Below are positions 5,597 through 10,826 of a DNA stretch of 10,826 nucleotides, one piece after another. The notes beneath the pieces are model-generated. The model made no database searches, was not told the origin of the DNA, and worked only from the letters and a program-made list of their open reading frames with translations. Origin of the DNA: Ghiorsea sp. (GTDB lineage: Bacteria > Pseudomonadota > Zetaproteobacteria > Mariprofundales > Mariprofundaceae); contig JAJFLD010000160.1 of assembly GCA_021772875.1 (NCBI GenBank), positions 1 through 10,826 on the forward strand, written 5' to 3'. Position numbers and translations under genes: made by a program. Position 1 is the first letter of the stretch; each line of letters starts with the position of its first letter.

Positions 5597-6390
5597 ATGA
5601 ATTAAGTAAACGTATCATTACTGCGCTGATTCTTGCTTCAGGTGCTGTGTATTGGATGTTTTACACCCAAGGTATGCTGTTTAATTTTCTCACATTAGCG
5701 ATTGGTTTTGTTGCGGTGATTGAATTGTTTGCGATGGTGCGTTTGCCTGTAGCTGTGTTGTATATTGTCACTTTAGCCATCCCCAGTATTTTTTGGGTTT
5801 GGAGTGAAGCGACCATTCCCGTTTTGTTTCCATTGCTGGTGCCGATTGTATTTTGGATGATGATTTATGTCATAACCATGCGTTTAACCAGCACTGCAGA
5901 AGCGTTTTCGCGGTTTGCGTATGCCCAATGGATGACTGTATTGTTGATGTTGTTTTGTTATTCGCTCATCACTGTTCACCGAGTTGAAGGTGGGGTGTTG
6001 TTTTTAGCGGGCGCATTTTTAGGTGTTTGGGCATCAGATATTGGAGCTTATTTTGTGGGCAGAAAGATGGGTAAATCAAAACTTTGCCCTGCTATCAGCC
6101 CGGGTAAAAGCATAGAAGGATTCTTGGGTGGATTGATTTTAGGCACATCCATAGCAGCTGTGTTTTGGATTCAAACGTTAGCCATGAGCATGATGATGGC
6201 CATAAGCTTAGCTTTGCTATTGGTGATGATTTCAGTGGCTGGAGATTTGGGTGAATCTGCTCTGAAACGTGCTGTTGGTGTGAAGGATAGTGGTAAAATA
6301 CTACCAGGTCATGGTGGTATTTTGGATCGTATGGATGCTTTGTTGCCCTCAGTGCCCGTCGTAGCGATGTTGTGGCTGCTCTTACAATGA
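5593..6390 (+). CDS. cdsA: Phosphatidate cytidylyltransferase (CDP-diacylglycerol synthase)
   Basis: This inner-membrane enzyme converts phosphatidic acid and CTP to CDP-diacylglycerol, the branch-point precursor of phosphatidylethanolamine, phosphatidylglycerol and cardiolipin. The 265-residue protein is mostly hydrophobic, with about seven or eight membrane segments (for example about 8-24, 28-48, 53-71, 75-96, 112-128, 132-155, 176-195 and 199-216). Family motifs are WASDIGAY (146-153), SPGKSIEG (169-176) and the long C-terminal signature around 217-248: GDLGES, KR, KDSG, LPGHGG, LDRMD. The Asp and Lys/His residues of the last motif line the metal and CTP site in the family. The ATG overlaps the uppS stop (ATGA) and its own stop overlaps the dxr start (ATGA). 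The length is slightly under the roughly 285 residues of E. coli CdsA, and no key motif is missing. Identity is very likely. Confidence 0.95.
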   Translation: MNELSKRIITALILASGAVYWMFYTQGMLFNFLTLAIGFVAVIELFAMVRLPVAVLYIVTLAIPSIFWVWSEATIPVLFPLLVPIVFWMMIYVITMRLTSTAEAFSRFAYAQWMTVLLMLFCYSLITVHRVEGGVLFLAGAFLGVWASDIGAYFVGRKMGKSKLCPAISPGKSIEGFLGGLILGTSIAAVFWIQTLAMSMMMAISLALLLVMISVAGDLGESALKRAVGVKDSGKILPGHGGILDRMDALLPSVPVVAMLWLLLQ

Positions 6391-7547
6391 ATAAACCGAT
6401 GAAACTTACCATACTTGGCGCAACAGGTTCTATTGGCATGAGTACAATTGATGTGATGTTACGCCATCCTGATAAATTTACTGCTTATGCTTTGGTTGGG
6501 CATAAAAACGCAACACGAATGGCAGAGTTAGCTGCTAAAGTTCACCCTGAGTTGGTGGTGATGACGGACGAAGATGCCTATGCCGCGCTCAAAGGCAAGT
6601 TGCCCCAAGATGTTAAGCTTGCGTTTGGCATGGATGCAGCTGAAGCGGCATCAGCCCATGATGATGTGGATATGGTGATGGCGGCCATGGTGGGTTCAGC
6701 AGGGCTTCCAGCTACACTCGCCGCTGTTCGTGCTGGGAAAAGAGTTGGGCTAGCCAACAAAGAATGTTTGGTGACGGCAGGGCGCATTTTTATGCAGGCA
6801 GCCAAAACCTATGGTGCAGAAATTGTGCCCGTTGATTCTGAACATGCTGCCGTGCATCAGGCCTTGGCAGGACATGATAGAGATTCAGTTACGCGAATTA
6901 TTTTAACTGCATCAGGTGGTCCATTTCGGCAACGAGACCCCAAAACACTTAGAGATGTCACCCCTGCAGAAGCTATTGCCCATCCCAATTGGAGTATGGG
7001 TGCAAAAATCAGCATTGATTCAGCTACCATGATGAACAAAGCTTTAGAGTTGATTGAAGCACGCTGGTTGTTTGATGCCAAAGCAGAGCAGCTATCAGCG
7101 ATTATTCATCCACAAAGCATTGTGCATGCTATGGTTGAGTATAGAGATGGTTCTGTGTTGGCACAGCTTGCTATGCCTGATATGCGTTCCCCTATTGTGT
7201 ATGCTATGCAAGCTGAGCCACGCTTGGAAAGTGGTATCCCTTGGTTGGAGCTTGCCCAAACTCAGCCACTAGAGTTTCAAGCTATAGATGATGAACGTTT
7301 CCCTGCGATGGTGCTGGTTAAAGCAGTTTTGGCAGGAGAAGATAGTTTGGCCATTGCTTTTAATGCGGCAAATGAAGTGGCCAACCAAGCTTTTCAAGAT
7401 GGGAAAATCGGATTTATGGATATTGTCGCTACAGTTGAGTCTGTGATGGCAAAAACCAATAATTTATACGTCAAATCATTAGAAGAAGTATGGAGTTTTG
7501 ATGCAGAAGCACGCCAACTGGCTAAGGACTTGATTCGTATATGCTAG
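6387..7547 (+). CDS. dxr: 1-deoxy-D-xylulose 5-phosphate reductoisomerase
   Basis: It rearranges and reduces DXP to 2-C-methyl-D-erythritol 4-phosphate with NADPH and a divalent metal, the first committed MEP-pathway step. From the chosen start the protein has 386 residues. The NADPH-binding Rossmann fold opens with LTILGATGSIG (7-17) and contains LANKE (122-126). Metal ligands are Asp150 and Glu152 in VPVDSEH and Glu221 in MMNKALELIEA. The flexible loop and substrate site show TASGGPF (174-180) and HPNWSMGAKISIDSATMMNK (199-218). The C-terminal helical domain follows, with AFNAANEVA at its start. The start at 6387 forms an ATGA overlap with the cdsA stop; ATG 6399 (MKLTILG) is the alternative and matches the E. 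coli N-terminus better. Neither has a clear ribosome binding site. A GTG at 6372 lies inside cdsA and is less likely. The end overlaps rseP by seven nucleotides. The product feeds UppS. Identity is certain; the start is uncertain by four residues. Confidence 0.96.
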   Translation: MNKPMKLTILGATGSIGMSTIDVMLRHPDKFTAYALVGHKNATRMAELAAKVHPELVVMTDEDAYAALKGKLPQDVKLAFGMDAAEAASAHDDVDMVMAAMVGSAGLPATLAAVRAGKRVGLANKECLVTAGRIFMQAAKTYGAEIVPVDSEHAAVHQALAGHDRDSVTRIILTASGGPFRQRDPKTLRDVTPAEAIAHPNWSMGAKISIDSATMMNKALELIEARWLFDAKAEQLSAIIHPQSIVHAMVEYRDGSVLAQLAMPDMRSPIVYAMQAEPRLESGIPWLELAQTQPLEFQAIDDERFPAMVLVKAVLAGEDSLAIAFNAANEVANQAFQDGKIGFMDIVATVESVMAKTNNLYVKSLEEVWSFDAEARQLAKDLIRIC

Positions 7548-8905
7548 AAACTATCCACACCACATTATATTTTATTGCAGCTATCGTTTTACTCATTGGG
7601 TTTCATGAATATGGGCACTTTGTTGTGGCCAGAAAATTAGGTATCAAAGTTGAAAAGTTTTCGATTGGTTTTGGCCCTGCGCTATTTTCTTGGCGCAGTA
7701 GAGATGGGGAAGTTGAGTATGTCCTTGCTGCCATACCTTTGGGTGGTTATGTCAAAATGTTGGGGGAAAATCCCAGTGAGCAGGATGAAAATGATGAACA
7801 AGTATCCATGCTTTCTGAAGCTGATCAAAAGCGCGCTTTTAATTTGCAGCCAGTGTGGAAACGTGCAGCGGTAGCTTTTGCAGGGCCAGGGTTTAATTTT
7901 ATCTTTGCCATTGTTGCATTCATGCTTGCAGGTTGGATGGGTCATGAAGTCTTGCCTGCAACCATTGGTTCGGTTGCACCCAATTCCGTAGCAGAGCAAC
8001 AAGGGTTACGACTGGGTGACAACATTGTATCCTTGGATGATAAACAGCTTGGCTCTTGGCAAGCTTTTGAAGAAGCACTCAAGCTAAATGTGGGCAAACA
8101 AGTGGTTTTGGGTATCAGCAGAGAGCAAAAACTTTTAGAAATCCCAGTTGTCTTAAACACCCCAGAAAAGGATGTGTTTTTGATTGATGTTGCACATGAT
8201 GTGCTGGGTGTCGGTTTAGGCATAGATGTTTTGATTAATGCTGTTATGCCAGATTCACCAGCTGAACGTGGTTTGCTCAAAGCTGGTGATCAGGTATTGG
8301 CAGTGAATGGTACACCGGTAAAAAGTATACATTCTTTGATTGAGATGATTGGTAGTCAGGCAGGTGAGGCCATTCGGTTTCAAATTCAGCGCGGCCAATC
8401 GCAGTTGCAGCTTCAAGTTGTGCCGCAAGGCAATGAATCTGGACGTGGTTTGATAGGCGTACAACTATCGGCAAAACCTTGGGCAGAGCCTGTATGGCAG
8501 CATAAGGGTTTGAGCGAAGGTATTATATATGGTTTCACGCGTACATGGGACGTGACGTTGATGACGGGAGAAATGTTCAAACGTATGCTGAGTGCATCCA
8601 TATCGGCGGATAATTTGGGTGGCCCCATTGCTATTGCACAAATGGCAGGTAATACAGCCGAGCGCGGTTTGGTTTATTTTATTATGTTTTTGGCATTCTT
8701 TTCGGTGAATTTGGCTGTGCTTAACCTTTTGCCCATACCCGTGCTTGATGGTGGCATGTTGATGTTTTTAGCGCTTGAGCAAGTGCGTGGTAAACCGTTG
8801 TCAACGCAAGCGCAAATGCGCTTTCAAATGGTGGGTATGTTGCTGATTATGTCGTTGATGGTATTTGCTTTTTACAACGATATTATGCGACTATTTAAAG
8901 GGTGA
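7541..8905 (+). CDS. rseP: Site-2 intramembrane zinc metalloprotease RseP
   Basis: RseP cuts RseA (or its equivalent) within the inner membrane after a first cut in the periplasm, releasing the envelope-stress sigma factor; family members also clear remnant signal peptides. The 454-residue protein has the M50 layout. A first membrane helix carries HEYGH (22-26; zinc ligands His22 and His26, catalytic Glu23). GFGP (43-46) and IPLGGYVKMLGE (65-76) follow, with a second helix at about 108-132. Two periplasmic PDZ domains lie at about 138-205 and 228-298, each with a GL-x2-GD signature (155-160 and 245-250). Third and fourth helices are at about 376-397 and 424-445, the former leading into NLLPIPVLDGG with Asp403 as third zinc ligand. 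These positions nearly match E. coli RseP (His22, Glu23, His26, Asp402). The start overlaps the dxr stop by 7 nt; AAGGA at 7524-7528 is 12 nt upstream. No rseA or rpoE is in the window. Identity is very sure; the substrate is inferred. Confidence 0.96.
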   Translation: MLETIHTTLYFIAAIVLLIGFHEYGHFVVARKLGIKVEKFSIGFGPALFSWRSRDGEVEYVLAAIPLGGYVKMLGENPSEQDENDEQVSMLSEADQKRAFNLQPVWKRAAVAFAGPGFNFIFAIVAFMLAGWMGHEVLPATIGSVAPNSVAEQQGLRLGDNIVSLDDKQLGSWQAFEEALKLNVGKQVVLGISREQKLLEIPVVLNTPEKDVFLIDVAHDVLGVGLGIDVLINAVMPDSPAERGLLKAGDQVLAVNGTPVKSIHSLIEMIGSQAGEAIRFQIQRGQSQLQLQVVPQGNESGRGLIGVQLSAKPWAEPVWQHKGLSEGIIYGFTRTWDVTLMTGEMFKRMLSASISADNLGGPIAIAQMAGNTAERGLVYFIMFLAFFSVNLAVLNLLPIPVLDGGMLMFLALEQVRGKPLSTQAQMRFQMVGMLLIMSLMVFAFYNDIMRLFKG

Positions 8906-8907
8906 TT

Positions 8908-10826
8908 ATGATATCTCGTTGTTTAAAAGCTTCATTATTATGGCTATTGTTATGGTGTTCTTTAACTCCAGCCTTCGCAGAGGATCGCATAACAGAAGAC
9001 AAAATTGCTGAAATAACGGTTGAGGGCAACCGCTACATTGAGACCGCGGCTATTCTGGCTAAAGTTAGAAGTAAAGTTGGCGAAGATATTAGCCGTAAAA
9101 CAATAAGTCGCGATGTGCGCCATCTTTTTGCCACAGGATACTTCTCAGATGTTTATACTGAAGGCGAGCAAACAGAGAATGGCATAAGGCTTATTTTTGT
9201 AGTGGTTGAGAATCCTGTGATTGCAAACGTTACATTTGAAGGTAACGATGCGATTTCAAATAAAAAAATAAGGGCCTTGCTTAAGATGAAACCAGGCCTT
9301 GTTTTAAGCCCTCGGGTTGAACGCGAAGATAAAAATAGTATACGCAAAAAATATTTGGATAAAGGTTATTATCAAAGTGAAGTTGTTATTCAAACGAAAA
9401 CACTTGAAGATGGTCGTATGGATGTTGTCATCAAAATAACTGAAGGTGCAGTCACCCGAGCCAAGGAAATTCGTTTTATTGGTAATGAACATTTTACCAA
9501 TGAAGAGCTTACCGAGACACTTGCTTCACGGGCCGAAGGTTTAGGCAGTTGGTTTACGGATAGTGATGTATTTAATCGCAGACGCTTTGAAGCTGATGCG
9601 CAGATGTTACAACAATTTTATCTCGAACATGGTTACATGGATGCACGTGTTGAGTCGACGCGCTTGATGTTAACGCCAAATATGGATGGCTTTTATCTCG
9701 CTTTGAGTATTTTTGAAGGTCAGCCTTTTTCGATCAGCGGTATAGAGTTGCAAGGTGATATTATCCCTTCGCGCGAAAAACTGATGGAAAAAGTCACTTT
9801 GGAAGTGGGAGACTTGTACGCTATCTCTAAATTACGTTCAAGCATTGAAGGTATGTCAGAGTTGGTGGGTGATGAAGGTTTTGCTTTTGTTAATGTGACG
9901 CCATCTTTTCGACGTGATATTGAAAAAAATACAGTAGCTGTGGTGTTTGATATTGAAAAAGGTTCGGAAGTTTATGTGCGCCGTATAGAAATTACAGGGC
10001 ATGCAAAAACCCAAGATCATGTTGTACGCAGGGAATTGCGCCAACATGAAGGTGAACGTTACAGTGCAGGGCATGTTCGCCGCAGTAAAGAAAGGTTAAG
10101 ACGTTTGAGTTTTATGAAAGATGTGCGTTTGTCTAAAACGCAAACAGAAACAGCGAATCTGGTTGACCTTAATCTTGATGTGGAAGAAGGAAAAAGTGGC
10201 TCTTTTTCAGCGGGTATCACCTATTCACAAACCTATGGTACAGGGCTCACGGGTAAGATTTCAGAAAAGAATCTTTTTGGTGGCGGTTATACTGCCGATG
10301 TCAGTGCTGATGTGGGCGGGGCTGTAAATAACTATTCTGTAGGTTTGGTTAACCCTTATTTTATACGTGAAGATGTGAGTGCTTCTGCCAGTTTATTTCG
10401 TAGCCAAACAGATCCGCAATCTTTTGTTGCGTATAAACAAGATTCTCAAGGTGGAGCTGTTGGTTTGGGTTTCGCACTGAGTGAATATGCACGTTATTCT
10501 GTCAATTACCGTGTAACCAACACGACATTAGAATTAGCGCCAAATACCCAACCTGCGGATGTGTCGCTTTCTATCAAATCACAGATAGGGGCATTTGCTA
10601 CGGGAGAATTTACACAATCGCTAAGTTATGACACGAGAAATCGTGTCTTATATCCATCGCAAGGTGGTATACAGTCTGTTTCTTTGGGTTATGCAGGTTT
10701 AACAGGTGATCAAAAGTTTTATGAGCTGGATATTTCTAGCAGCAATTATATGGAGTTATCGGATGTTTGGACATTAAGAGCTGCTTGGAGTGCTGCTGCT
10801 ATTCAAGGTTATGGTGGTGCAGATGT
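8908..10826 (+). CDS. bamA: Outer membrane protein assembly factor BamA (3' end outside window)
   Basis: BamA is the Omp85-family core of the BAM complex that folds and inserts beta-barrel proteins into the outer membrane. The frame is open from the ATG at 8908 to the window edge: 639 codons of an expected 750-800. A signal peptide (1-24, hydrophobic LLWLLLW core, cleavage after AFA) is followed by five POTRA domains at about 31-103, 104-181, 182-272, 273-353 and 354-429. Each opens with the hydrophobic strand and GN/GH turn typical of POTRA (VEGN, FEGN, FIGN, LQGD, ITGH). The barrel begins near 430 with the FSAGITYS strand and NLFGGGY turn; DTRNRVLYPSQGG (575-587) is a conserved Omp85 barrel segment. 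The final strands and the L6 VRGF motif lie beyond the window. AAAGGG (8897-8902) at the rseP 3' end is 5 nt before the start. The gap to rseP is 2 nt, which indicates coupling. Identity is certain. Confidence 0.96.
   Translation, partial: MISRCLKASLLWLLLWCSLTPAFAEDRITEDKIAEITVEGNRYIETAAILAKVRSKVGEDISRKTISRDVRHLFATGYFSDVYTEGEQTENGIRLIFVVVENPVIANVTFEGNDAISNKKIRALLKMKPGLVLSPRVEREDKNSIRKKYLDKGYYQSEVVIQTKTLEDGRMDVVIKITEGAVTRAKEIRFIGNEHFTNEELTETLASRAEGLGSWFTDSDVFNRRRFEADAQMLQQFYLEHGYMDARVESTRLMLTPNMDGFYLALSIFEGQPFSISGIELQGDIIPSREKLMEKVTLEVGDLYAISKLRSSIEGMSELVGDEGFAFVNVTPSFRRDIEKNTVAVVFDIEKGSEVYVRRIEITGHAKTQDHVVRRELRQHEGERYSAGHVRRSKERLRRLSFMKDVRLSKTQTETANLVDLNLDVEEGKSGSFSAGITYSQTYGTGLTGKISEKNLFGGGYTADVSADVGGAVNNYSVGLVNPYFIREDVSASASLFRSQTDPQSFVAYKQDSQGGAVGLGFALSEYARYSVNYRVTNTTLELAPNTQPADVSLSIKSQIGAFATGEFTQSLSYDTRNRVLYPSQGGIQSVSLGYAGLTGDQKFYELDISSSNYMELSDVWTLRAAWSAAAIQGYGGAD

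Noticed and set aside
10121..10327. Small + strand frame within bamA
   Set aside because: It lies in another frame of the bamA POTRA5/barrel region, which reads through without stops.

Overview
The window is a block of conserved bacterial housekeeping genes, all on the + strand. It looks chromosomal and comes from a Gram-negative proteobacterium of moderately low GC (about 40-45% by eye). BamA and RseP show that the cell has an outer membrane. The gene order rpsB-tsf-pyrH-frr-uppS-cdsA-dxr-rseP-bamA is, from memory, the one found in Pseudomonas and related proteobacteria; Escherichia coli has dxr between frr and uppS instead. I cannot fix the class from sequence alone: a gammaproteobacterium or a low-GC zetaproteobacterium would both fit.

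Layout. Positions 1-67 hold a perfect 22-bp palindrome and a ribosome binding site. Positions 68-1405 encode a protein with a helical, TPR-like N-terminus and two cyclic-nucleotide-binding domains. It is the only gene here that is not a universal housekeeping gene. Positions 1406-1656 are non-coding and carry a good sigma70-type promoter with a GC-rich discriminator, followed by a structured leader RNA. Next come rpsB (ribosomal protein S2) and tsf (EF-Ts), with a 95-nt spacer that contains a strong hairpin. A 50-nt spacer leads to pyrH. From pyrH to bamA every gene abuts or overlaps the next (gaps of 1-2 nt, overlaps of 1-7 nt), which suggests one translationally coupled transcript. bamA runs off the right edge of the window.

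How the genes work together. S2, EF-Ts and the ribosome recycling factor Frr serve translation. PyrH makes UDP for RNA and cell-wall precursors. Dxr supplies isoprenoid precursors through the MEP pathway, and UppS condenses them into undecaprenyl diphosphate, the lipid carrier for peptidoglycan and LPS. CdsA makes CDP-diacylglycerol for phospholipids. RseP is the intramembrane protease of envelope-stress signalling, and BamA inserts outer-membrane proteins. The operon therefore links ribosome production to envelope growth.

I found no mobile element, CRISPR array, tRNA, rRNA or recognisable novel multigene system. The observations most worth checking are regulatory (the 22-bp palindrome, the rpsB leader with a possible alternative pairing, and the rpsB-tsf hairpin) and the unequal ligand sites of the cyclic-nucleotide-binding protein.
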